Source of the DNA: Anaerolineales bacterium
Lineage (GTDB): Bacteria > Chloroflexota > Anaerolineae > Anaerolineales > Villigracilaceae
Assembly (NCBI GenBank): GCA_025938055.1
Contig: JAICQC010000329.1
Span: 1 to 5,363 of the forward strand
Length of the DNA stretch: 5,363 bases
Reading direction: 5' to 3'
In this document: piece by piece, positions 1-5,254 of the stretch
How positions within the stretch are numbered: position 1 is the first letter of the stretch
How the letters are laid out: each line of letters starts with the position of its first letter
Program-made: the position numbers and the translations under genes
Notes under the pieces: generated by a model
Told to the model about the DNA's origin: nothing
Seen by the model: only the letters and a program-made list of their open reading frames with translations
The model's database searches: none

Positions 1-70
1 AGTGACGGCTCGAACTGGGAACATGATTTTGCTCTTACCTATACAAAGGTTCGCTAACGCCGCCGTAGAT

Positions 71-523
71 CTATCCCGCAGGGCTTGCTACCGCTACAAA
101 CTCTCCGAGCATTTCCCCCACATCCTCGCCGTGGCATCGGATCGTGACCTTGATGGAGATCCTGGCGCGTCGCTTGCGCTTGAGCACCTCCTGGAATCGC
201 TCCCAGGCAGAGAGATCTCCCACCGAGGAGGACGCAATGAACTTGCCAGCGATGGGGCGTTCATACTTCATTGTGTTTTGCTGGATCACCAGGCGGACCT
301 GGAGCCCGGCTTGTTTCAGGCGGAGGTGAATGAGGGACCAGGCAGCTAATATGGCGACTGCAGAGGCGCTTCCGCCAAAGACTGTGGATTGATGGTTACG
401 GTTGGGGACCAGCGGCGCAGACAGGATGACATGTTCCGCGTTTGATCTCCGCACCTGAACCCCCATCGCTTTCGACAGGGGAATATATTCATGGAGAAAC
501 TGTTCCAATTCTCGGCAGTTCAT
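71..523 (-). CDS. YiiD C-terminal-domain-like hot-dog thioesterase (putative)
   Basis: The predicted 150-residue protein resembles the stand-alone thioesterase domain found at the C-terminus of YiiD (hot-dog fold, presumed acyl-CoA or acyl-ACP hydrolase, cytoplasmic). Seen in the sequence: an N-terminal helix with HEYIPLSKAMGV (residues 11-22), then PLVPNRNHQSTVFGGSAS (37-54), which carries the family's N..H..T.FGGS pattern. The hydrophobic central hot-dog helix AVAILAAWSLIHLRL (55-69) follows, then a strand containing LVIQQNTMKYERPI (78-91). The length is normal for a single domain. I chose ATG 523 because the family normally starts just before this helix. The reading frame extends to a TTG at 535, but that adds only MDVS and has no better ribosome site. 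Neither start has a strong Shine-Dalgarno. The gene is divergent from the DUF998 gene. Fold and family are fairly sure; the substrate is unknown and I infer no pathway. Confidence 0.8.
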   Translation of the reverse strand: MNCRELEQFLHEYIPLSKAMGVQVRRSNAEHVILSAPLVPNRNHQSTVFGGSASAVAILAAWSLIHLRLKQAGLQVRLVIQQNTMKYERPIAGKFIASSSVGDLSAWERFQEVLKRKRRARISIKVTIRCHGEDVGEMLGEFVAVASPAG

Positions 524-703
524 CGATACATCCAAATCTCTAAAGCGGTTGACTATGTATATATACCCCCATGCATTCTATTCGTTACTTGACCGCAACT
601 TATGATACATCTGGAATAGCGAACAATTGTTCTGGCATGCTACGATACGCAAATGTGAATTGACACGTACAGCAAACTTATACAGAGGAAAAGGACCTAT
701 TCC
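524..703. promoter_or_regulatory. Divergent intergenic region between the thioesterase-like and DUF998 genes
   Basis: This AT-rich gap of 180 bases must hold the promoters of both flanking divergent genes. For the plus-strand gene, TTGACC (589-594) is 17 bases from TGGAAT (612-617), but the second hexamer lacks the important A at its second position. TATGAT (601-606) is a better -10 match without a good -35. For the minus-strand gene, the palindromic GTATATATAC (557-566) could supply a -10 element. A perfect 12-base palindrome lies at 621-632 (separate entry). The DUF998 gene is preceded by AGAGGAAAAGGA (684-695), a usable ribosome-binding region. That promoters exist here is likely; which hexamers are used is not settled. 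Confidence 0.4.
621..632. promoter_or_regulatory. Perfect palindrome GAACAATTGTTC, candidate operator
   Basis: GAACAATTGTTC is a perfect 12-base palindrome that does not extend further on either side (C versus T). It lies 71 bases before the DUF998 start codon and just downstream of both candidate plus-strand -10 elements, where a bound dimeric repressor would block initiation. The site is seen directly; its use as an operator and the identity of the regulator are inference. Confidence 0.35.
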
Positions 704-1384
704 ATGAACGATAAAGCGGAACAAACTAAATTGCTGCTCACCGGCGGCGTACTTGCCGGGCCCATCTATATCCTTGTGGGTATTGCTCAGCTACTAACCC
801 GTGAAGGGTTTGATATCACCCGCCATCCGTTAAGCATGATGAGTCTTGGGGATCTCGGTTGGGTTCAGATCGCCAACTTCATCGTTACGGGTTTGCTGGT
901 TATGGCGGGCGCGATCGGTCTGCGGCGACTGGCACAGGTGGACAAACGCTTAAGGCGGGGTGCAGTGCTCCTTGGGATCTATGGATTGGGAGTCCTTGGC
1001 GGCGGCATATTTGTGACCGATCCTGCCCTGGGGTTTCCACCCGGAACGCCCAACACGTACCCGACAACCATGAGCTGGCACGGATTGCTCCACTTCGTTT
1101 TTGGTCAGCTCGGATTTTTGGCTTTGATCGTGGCAAGTTTTGTCTACGCCCGGCATTTTACAAAAAACGGTTTGCGCGGCTGGGCGCTGTTTTCGGCTCT
1201 TACCGGAGTGCTGTTCCTATTCGCCATCATCTTCGGTGTGGGTACTTCTGCGGGCGAGGGTACCGCATTGGGCTTACTGGCATTGTACGTCGCGGTCGCA
1301 CTTGCCTGGATCTGGCTCTCTGCCCTTTCGTACCGGATGTGGAGCGAGTTGGATCGCTTGAGAAAAAAGCGTGGAAATGTGTGA
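704..1384 (+). CDS. DUF998 family integral membrane protein
   Basis: The 226-residue protein has about six hydrophobic membrane segments, near residues 10-31, 54-74, 86-104, 125-148, 160-180 and 188-210. The C-terminus is basic (RLRKKRGNV). The loop after the first segment carries HPLSMMSLGDLGW (41-53), typical of DUF998 proteins. Further characteristic stretches are TDP (105-107) after the third segment and MSWHGLLHFVFG (123-134), whose two histidines (126, 130) start the fourth. No enzymatic or transport role is established for the family, so none is assigned. The ATG is preceded by AAGGA with eight bases between, and the preceding intergenic region carries a 12-base palindrome. A short inverted repeat AGTAA/TTACT (1389-1403) follows the stop but has no T-tract, so it is a poor terminator. 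The arsR-type gene follows 179 bases later on the same strand, so co-transcription is possible but not evident. Confidence 0.85.
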   Translation: MNDKAEQTKLLLTGGVLAGPIYILVGIAQLLTREGFDITRHPLSMMSLGDLGWVQIANFIVTGLLVMAGAIGLRRLAQVDKRLRRGAVLLGIYGLGVLGGGIFVTDPALGFPPGTPNTYPTTMSWHGLLHFVFGQLGFLALIVASFVYARHFTKNGLRGWALFSALTGVLFLFAIIFGVGTSAGEGTALGLLALYVAVALAWIWLSALSYRMWSELDRLRKKRGNV

Positions 1385-1462
1385 CTCAAGTAACAGAATT
1401 ACTCTTGCCCTACTATCTGAAAGCAAGGATCTGCCTACTCCAAGTGGCTACAGAGAGTGCCA

Positions 1463-1483
1463 TACGCATGCTAGACATGCGTA
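1463..1483. promoter_or_regulatory. 8-5-8 inverted repeat upstream of the ArsR-type gene, candidate operator
   Basis: TACGCATG (1463-1470) and CATGCGTA (1476-1483) are perfect reverse complements separated by CTAGA, giving a 21-base dyad. It lies 80 bases upstream of the start of the ArsR-type gene. Dimeric winged-helix repressors of this family typically bind imperfect dyads at their own promoter, so autoregulation is a reasonable guess. It could also be a small hairpin in a transcript reading through from the DUF998 gene, but there is no T-tract. The surrounding gap, 1385-1563, contains no gene that I can support. Confidence 0.4.
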
Positions 1484-1563
1484 ATCTAAACTTGTTATTG
1501 AGATTTCAGTCTACTAGCTCATTCAAAAAGCTTGATTCTTACTGAGACGCGCGATAAACATCT

Positions 1564-1908
1564 ATGTTAAGCAAACAAACATACGAGCATGAGCAATCTC
1601 TTTTCGCCGCGCTGGCTGACCCCATGCGCCGGAGTCTGCTGGTACATCTGGCGGAACATAGCCCCAGGACAGCGACCCAACTGGCGCAGGAATACCCTAT
1701 CACGCGGCAGGGGATACTGAAGCATCTTGCCATTCTCGAAGATGCGGGCTTGGTTGCTGTCCGTCAGGCAGGGCGGGAGAAGCGCTATACCCTGACGCCT
1801 GAACCTCTCGAAGAGCTCGAGCAGTGGATCGAGGACATCGGCGTCAAATGGGACGAACGCCTGCTGCGCCTCAAGACGTGGCTCGAGCAGGAGCAGACCG
1901 ATACATAG
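1564..1908 (+). CDS. ArsR-family winged-helix transcriptional regulator (no cysteine)
   Basis: The 114-residue protein is a compact winged helix-turn-helix repressor. Seen in the sequence: an N-terminal helix leading to LADPMRRSLLVHLAE (17-31), helix-turn-helix residues ATQLAQEYPITRQGILKHLA (37-56) with the recognition helix at about 46-57, LEDAGLV (58-64), and the wing VRQAGREKRYTLTP (66-79). A charged C-terminal helix (81-112), probably for dimerisation, follows. The protein has no cysteine, so the classical metal-binding motif of metalloregulatory ArsR proteins is absent; it belongs to the non-metal group. Relatives of this type are often encoded directly upstream of AHSA1/SRPBCC genes. 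Here the nearest such gene is at 4799-5254 on the other strand. There is no good Shine-Dalgarno upstream of the ATG (bases 1541-1563). A strong hairpin follows the stop at 1931-1964. The regulated genes are unknown. Confidence 0.9.
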   Translation: MLSKQTYEHEQSLFAALADPMRRSLLVHLAEHSPRTATQLAQEYPITRQGILKHLAILEDAGLVAVRQAGREKRYTLTPEPLEELEQWIEDIGVKWDERLLRLKTWLEQEQTDT

Positions 1909-1930
1909 AGCATCGCTCATATCGGGAAAC

Positions 1931-1964
1931 GTGTACAGGTGAACTTCAATGTTCACCTGTACGC
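1931..1964. terminator. Strong hairpin between convergent genes, probable terminator
   Basis: GTACAGGTGAAC (1933-1944) and GTTCACCTGTAC (1951-1962) form a perfect 12-base-pair stem around the six-base loop TTCAAT. A G-U and a G-C pair extend it outward to 1931 and 1964. It starts 22 bases after the stop of the ArsR-type gene and lies 39 bases beyond the stop of the convergent PhzF gene, so it could serve both. On the plus strand it is followed by TTATTT, a weak U-tract; on the minus side there is none worth the name. Termination for the plus-strand gene is likely; bidirectional action is less sure. Confidence 0.65.
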
Positions 1965-2003
1965 TTATTTGGAAACTATTCACTTTGGTTCAAAAGACTA
2001 ATT

Positions 2004-2789
2004 CTATATTTCCACTTCACCTTCGAGGTAAAAAACACAATTGCCTTCCAGCTCAACACGATCCCCCTTCAAGCGGCAGATGATTTCCCCACCGCGCCGC
2101 GAGGCTTGAAAAGCTCGAAATTCTGACTTGCCCAGTCGTTCCGACCAATACGGCGCCAGCATACAATGCGCCGCGCCAGTGACGGGATCTTCCGGTATCC
2201 CTTTCGCGGGGGCGAAATACCTGCTGATGAAGTCATAACCGCCTTCGCCGGGTGCCGTCACGATGACCCCCGGGCGATCCATGCGCGAAAGGATGAGCAT
2301 GTCCGGCGTGAGCTCGCGCAGGCTCCTGGCGTTATCCACTACAACCAGATAGTTATAGGCATTTACAAATACCTCGTTCGGCTCAATACCGAGCGCTTCG
2401 GCGAGTGCCGGGGGTTTCTCAGCCGGTTCGGAGGGTCGGGCAGGGAAGTCGAGAATGTAACCTGTATGCGTTCGAGTCACCGTGAGTGGACCGCTTGCCG
2501 AATTGAATATCACGGTTCGACGCTGAGGCTCCAATCGTTCCATAACGACCGCTGCGCTTGCCAGCGTTGCGTGCCCACAAAGTGGAACTTCGGTGGCAGG
2601 CGTGAACCAGCGTACATGGTAATTGCCATCCTCAGGGACGAGAAAGGCCGTCTCAGCCAGATTGTTTTCAGCCGCGATAGCTTGCAAAGTCTGATCATCC
2701 GGGTAGTGGTGGAGCATAATGACCGCGGCGGGGTTCCCGGCGAATCTGCGCGTGGTAAACGCGTCGATTTGGAAAATTGGCGAGCGTAT
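2004..2789 (-). CDS. PhzF-family epimerase/isomerase, apparently with an ATA start
   Basis: The 261-residue protein belongs to the PhzF/YddE group, diaminopimelate-epimerase-like enzymes that isomerise small substrates by acid-base chemistry. PhzF itself acts in phenazine synthesis; most relatives have unknown substrates, and no phenazine gene is nearby. Counting from the ATA, the sequence shows FQIDAFTTRRFAGNPAAVI (6-24), AENNLAETAFL with the expected catalytic Glu at 46, PLCGHATLASA with His 73, and GIPEDPVTGAAHC with Asp 201. The glutamate, histidine and aspartate match PhzF Glu45, His74 and Asp208 closely. The first ATG (2717) would give 237 residues, lose the first strand and the conserved GNPAAV segment, and lacks a Shine-Dalgarno. 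Translated upstream codons continue the homology to ATA 2789, which has GGGAGG five bases before it. An in-frame TAA lies at 2814-2816 with no ATG, GTG or TTG between. The ATA may be a real rare start, a mutation or a sequencing error. Family call very sure; start uncertain. Confidence 0.9.
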   Translation of the reverse strand: MRSPIFQIDAFTTRRFAGNPAAVIMLHHYPDDQTLQAIAAENNLAETAFLVPEDGNYHVRWFTPATEVPLCGHATLASAAVVMERLEPQRRTVIFNSASGPLTVTRTHTGYILDFPARPSEPAEKPPALAEALGIEPNEVFVNAYNYLVVVDNARSLRELTPDMLILSRMDRPGVIVTAPGEGGYDFISRYFAPAKGIPEDPVTGAAHCMLAPYWSERLGKSEFRAFQASRRGGEIICRLKGDRVELEGNCVFYLEGEVEI

Positions 2790-2794
2790 GGGAA

Positions 2795-2800
2795 CCTCCC
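2795..2800 (-). promoter_or_regulatory. Shine-Dalgarno GGGAGG that decides the PhzF start
   Basis: On the minus strand GGGAGG, followed by T, is a near-perfect Shine-Dalgarno. It is followed by TTCCC and then the ATA codon at 2789-2787, an ideal spacing for initiation. The first in-frame ATG is 77 bases further on and has no such element. This strongly places the intended start at the ATA position. Confidence 0.75.
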
Positions 2801-2910
2801 GGTATCGAGAATATTACAGGGCAACTCACGCTGTGTTGGGCGGCGATTCTAGAGATGATGGCCCGGCAGTCTGGGGTGGGCGCTCCGACCGCGTTGTAAC
2901 ATCATTGTGT

Positions 2911-3462
2911 TCATGCCTTATCCATCAGCGCGAGCAATTTGGTGGTGGTGTTCCAGTTGCGGATGGTCATATACTGATAAATGGGAAGTGAGGCGATCCT
3001 GTTCAAGCGGCTTTGCACAGCCCGGCTGGTCAGCCTGGAAAAGTAAAAAGCAAATTTTCCTGCATGGGCCTGATCAACACCTTCCTTTAAGCTGACCTGT
3101 TTCATTACTTCTGCGGGCGTAAGCGGCTCCTTCAAGAAGACCACATCGTATCTGTATTTATCAGGTTCAGTGCCAAATCCCTTGGGAGCAGATTTGACAA
3201 TTTTTTGTAATTCCTGATGTGGGACGACCACCACAAGGGACAAGTAGTTAAATCTTTTGGACAGATTCTTCTCTATTTGCTTTGCCAGCTTGAGCTTGTC
3301 TTTTTCAGTGGACCGAAACAAAACGTTGCCGCTTTGAATGTAGGTTGTCACCTCGGAAAAGTTCATCCCTTCAAAACATGATTTCAAGTCTGCCATTTTT
3401 ATGATATTCTTTCCGCCGACATTGATTCCACGCAGTAGGGCAAGGTAATGAACTAATGTCAT
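2911..3462 (-). CDS. DUF1697 family protein
   Basis: The 183-residue protein matches the DUF1697 family, small cytoplasmic proteins of unknown function. Seen in the sequence: LALLRGINVGGKN (7-19) at the N-terminus, the hallmark of the family. Then come MADLKSCFEGMNFSEVTTYI (23-42) running into QSGNVLFRS (43-51), the long VVVVPHQELQKIV strand-helix (77-89), and the C-terminal TIRNWNTTTKLLALM (166-180). Length is normal. I chose ATG 3462 because AGGAG lies eight bases before it and the family begins a few residues before LLRGIN. The frame stays open further upstream, but that extension (up to 3510) has no family resemblance. The gene lies 74 bases downstream of DUF2200 on the same strand, the tightest spacing in the window, so the two may be co-transcribed. 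Its interior is AT-richer than the PhzF gene downstream. No function is assigned. Confidence 0.9.
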   Translation of the reverse strand: MTLVHYLALLRGINVGGKNIIKMADLKSCFEGMNFSEVTTYIQSGNVLFRSTEKDKLKLAKQIEKNLSKRFNYLSLVVVVPHQELQKIVKSAPKGFGTEPDKYRYDVVFLKEPLTPAEVMKQVSLKEGVDQAHAGKFAFYFSRLTSRAVQSRLNRIASLPIYQYMTIRNWNTTTKLLALMDKA

Positions 3463-3536
3463 GATGTTTTCTCCTAATGAGTTGATTCCCGTGGGGGCTG
3501 CCCAAGCCACCCCATTTCATGAAGCTTCACAACACC

Positions 3537-3902
3537 TTACGAGCCACGCAAAATCTTCTCCATCTTCCTGCCCTTCGCCAACTCATCCACCAACTTATCC
3601 AAATACCGAGCCTGCTGCGTTAAAGGATTCTCGATTTCCTCCACACGAACCCCACAGATGACTCCGGTGATGAGGTGCGCATTAGGGTTTAGCGAAGCAC
3701 GTTCGAAGAATGTTTCAAACGTTGCATTTTCTTCTATTAGTTCCTGAAGCTTCTTAGTATCGAAGGCTGTTAACCACTCTATGACCTGATGCAATTCTTC
3801 TTTGGTTCTGCCCTTCTTCTCCACTTTTTCAAGATACATCGGATAGACGGAGGCGAAGGTTATTTTTGCAATACGTTGATTGTGTGTGCTGGAATTTTTC
3901 AT
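3537..3902 (-). CDS. DUF2200 family protein
   Basis: The 121-residue protein is a full-length DUF2200 member, a small cytoplasmic family without established function. Family-typical stretches are ITFASVYPMYLEKVEKKGRT (14-33), VIEWLTAFD (40-48), FETFFERASLNPNAHLITG (62-80) running into VICGVRVEEIENPL (81-94), and YLDKLVDELAKGRKMEKILR (100-119). The ATG at 3902 is preceded by ACGAGG with a five-base spacer (TATAT), a good ribosome site. Upstream, the region to 4048 is AT-rich and contains a 10-base palindrome TTAACGTTAA (3917-3926), which could be part of a promoter, though I cannot place the hexamers. The gene is probably transcribed together with DUF1697. The coding sequence is lysine-rich and low in GC compared with the flanking reductase and PhzF genes, which hints at separate origin. 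Confidence 0.92.
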   Translation of the reverse strand: MKNSSTHNQRIAKITFASVYPMYLEKVEKKGRTKEELHQVIEWLTAFDTKKLQELIEENATFETFFERASLNPNAHLITGVICGVRVEEIENPLTQQARYLDKLVDELAKGRKMEKILRGS

Positions 3903-4048
3903 ATATACCTCGTATTTTAACGTTAATCTTTCAAATTATTTTAACTCGGACAGTTCGCTGATGATATTACAGTCTGCGGGATTTGCGTAAGCAAATAATG
4001 TGTCACCCTGGCTCTGCCTTCAGAGGCCCAACACGGCGCGAATATTCA

Positions 4049-4642
4049 TCAACTTCCGGTTGTGATTGCGCCCGCACGCTCGTAGTTCACGACAATGACG
4101 CCATTCGAGCCGACGTTGCTTTCCGTCACCTTGAACGCTGCCGGGATCGTGCCATCGGCAAACAATCGCTTTCCACTGCCCAACGTGATCGGATATATCA
4201 TCAGCCAGAACGCATCAACCAAATCATGCTTCATGAGCGTCTGCATGAGAGTACCACTTCCCCAAACATTCAAATCCGGCCCTTGCTGTTTCTTGATTTT
4301 GGCGACTTTTTCTGCAATCTCTCCGTTTAGAAACACAGACGGCTGCCATTTGCTAGAAGTCCTGGTATTCGAGGCGACGTACTTGGTCGCCGTGTTGACG
4401 CCTGGCCATTCGTCTGCATGCTGCGGCCAGAACGGCTCCCAAATGTCAAAGGTTTTGCGCCCTAACAACAGGTCGAACGGCATGTTCATCTGCCTCCTCA
4501 GGACCGTTCCAAGAATCGCATCGGAATATGGCGCGATCCACCCGCCATACGCGAAGCCGCCGCTGGTATCTTCGTCTGGCCCGCCTGGGGCTTGTATGAC
4601 ACCATCAAGGGAGATATGTTCAAGCACAATAACTTTTCTCAT
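4049..4642 (-). CDS. Dihydrofolate reductase family protein (RibD C-terminal domain)
   Basis: The 197-residue protein belongs to the DHFR-like / RibD_C superfamily, NAD(P)H-dependent reductases of the YyaP/YwjB type. Seen in the sequence: [18 protein letters not shown] (4-21) at the N-terminus, [16 protein letters not shown] (58-73), KYVASNT (87-93), the dinucleotide-binding-like [11 protein letters not shown] (126-136), and the strand-turn [21 protein letters not shown] (141-161). Length and order of motifs fit a complete member. Relatives are usually annotated only as dihydrofolate reductase family; a role in folate or riboflavin synthesis is not shown, and there are no such genes nearby. 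The ATG at 4642 has GGAGGT eight bases before it. The gap upstream (4643-4798) holds AT-rich sequence compatible with a promoter but no clear consensus pair. A small hairpin CTCTG/CAGAG (4012-4025 area) lies downstream of the stop, without a T-tract. Confidence 0.9.
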   Translation of the reverse strand: MRKVIVLEHISLDGVIQAPGGPDEDTSGGFAYGGWIAPYSDAILGTVLRRQMNMPFDLLLGRKTFDIWEPFWPQHADEWPGVNTATKYVASNTRTSSKWQPSVFLNGEIAEKVAKIKKQQGPDLNVWGSGTLMQTLMKHDLVDAFWLMIYPITLGSGKRLFADGTIPAAFKVTESNVGSNGVIVVNYERAGAITTGS

Positions 4643-4764
4643 GACTGAGTACCTCCAACATCTGGATTACTATCTGGTTGTCTCGTTCAAAGTAGGTAAA
4701 CGATGTCTCAAATACTATGGTATATCACAATGCGCAAGGCGTCTATATGTCGGAACGCGACGAA

Positions 4765-4797
4765 GCCAGCCAACGGCTTGCGTTAGTGGCGGCTGGC
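4765..4797. terminator. Hairpin directly after the AHSA1/SRPBCC gene, possible terminator
   Basis: GCCAGCC (4765-4771) and GGCTGGC (4791-4797) are perfect 7-base inverted arms around a 19-base loop. Within the loop AACG (4772-4775) and CGTT (4781-4784) can also pair, giving a two-part stem with a six-base bulge. On the minus strand the structure begins one base after the gene's TAA stop. No U-tract follows, so intrinsic termination is uncertain; it could instead stabilise the 3' end of the transcript. Confidence 0.35.
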
Positions 4798-4798
4798 G

Positions 4799-5254
4799 TT
4801 AATCTCCGTGCCCGCGATGATAGACGACAGCAACATCCCCCGTTTCAAGCAGCGACTTGAGATTCGATATGACCAGCGGCCAGCCCTCCGACACGGCTTC
4901 GATGAACTTGGAGTCCGGCTGTTCCATCGAATGGGTGAGTGTGAGCTTCGCGGACGCCCCCGTGGGCTCAATCTCGTAGACGCAACGCGAGTTGCCCTCT
5001 GCCTTGAACTCGGGCTTCCATTCATTTAGCCAACTCATCACCAGCCGCTTCTGCGGAACGCTCTCGAGAATCTCGCCCGAGTCCATGAGGCTTCCGTCCG
5101 CATACATTCTCCAGGCGGAGCCGACTTTCCATTCACTTTCGACCCTCATTCCGAACCGATACTGCTTTATGATCTCGGGCGTTGTTAGTGCATCCCACAG
5201 CTTCTCGGGTGTTATGCGGATGTAAGTAACGTAAACAAATTTCGAGCCAGACAT
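4799..5254 (-). CDS. AHSA1-like SRPBCC (START/Bet v1 fold) domain protein
   Basis: The 151-residue protein is a single SRPBCC domain of the AHSA1 (activator of Hsp90 ATPase homologue 1-like) family, a helix-grip fold with a deep hydrophobic ligand pocket. Seen in the sequence: the first strand and helix FVYVTYIRITPEKLWDALTT (6-25), ESEWKVGSAWRMYADG (39-54), the central SWLNEW (74-79), KLTLTHSM (103-110), and the long C-terminal helix EGWPLVISNLKSLLETG (123-139). The ATG has AGGAGG five bases before it, the best ribosome site in the window. Members of this family are very often encoded next to an ArsR-type regulator and co-transcribed with it. No regulator is adjacent here; the one in this window is about 2.9 kb away on the opposite strand. 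Ligand and function are unknown. The gene seems complete. Confidence 0.9.
   Translation of the reverse strand: MSGSKFVYVTYIRITPEKLWDALTTPEIIKQYRFGMRVESEWKVGSAWRMYADGSLMDSGEILESVPQKRLVMSWLNEWKPEFKAEGNSRCVYEIEPTGASAKLTLTHSMEQPDSKFIEAVSEGWPLVISNLKSLLETGDVAVVYHRGHGD

Noticed and set aside
1..23. Minus-strand GTTCGAG resembling a tRNA T-loop at the window edge
   Set aside because: The flanking bases (CCCAG and CGTCA) do not form a T-stem, and no acceptor or anticodon arm can be found.
2..349. Plus-strand open frame at the left edge
   Set aside because: It is antisense to the thioesterase-like gene and shows no family resemblance.
635..642. GCATGCTA shared with the dyad region at 1466-1473, as if one regulator bound both gaps
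   Set aside because: An eight-base match between two gaps of about 180 bases is roughly as likely as not by chance, and the flanking bases do not match as a dyad.
660..684. TTGACA followed by TATACA upstream of the DUF998 gene
   Set aside because: Both hexamers are good, but the spacer is only 13 bases, too short for a sigma-70 type promoter.
859..1545. A 228-codon open frame overlapping the DUF998 gene in another frame
   Set aside because: The DUF998 frame has regular membrane segments and family motifs. The overlapping translation has no recognisable domain and only stays open by composition.
2166..2852. A 228-codon open frame on the plus strand
   Set aside because: It is antisense to the PhzF gene, which has clear family motifs and catalytic residues. 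The plus-strand translation is arginine/cysteine-rich and matches nothing I know.
4026..4032. GCCCAAC, matching the integron attC core RYYYAAC (GTTGGGC on the minus strand)
   Set aside because: No partner core in the right orientation and distance and no long paired arms. A similar GCCCAACAC on the minus strand near 2831-2839 also lacks a partner; such short matches are expected by chance.
4709..4737. Minus-strand TTGCGC with 17-base spacing to TATTTG upstream of the DHFR-like gene
   Set aside because: Each hexamer matches consensus at only three of six positions; spacing alone is not enough.
4095..4802. A 235-codon open frame on the plus strand, longer than the gene opposite
   Set aside because: It is antisense to the DHFR-like gene, which has family motifs throughout and a proper ribosome site; the opposite frame has neither.
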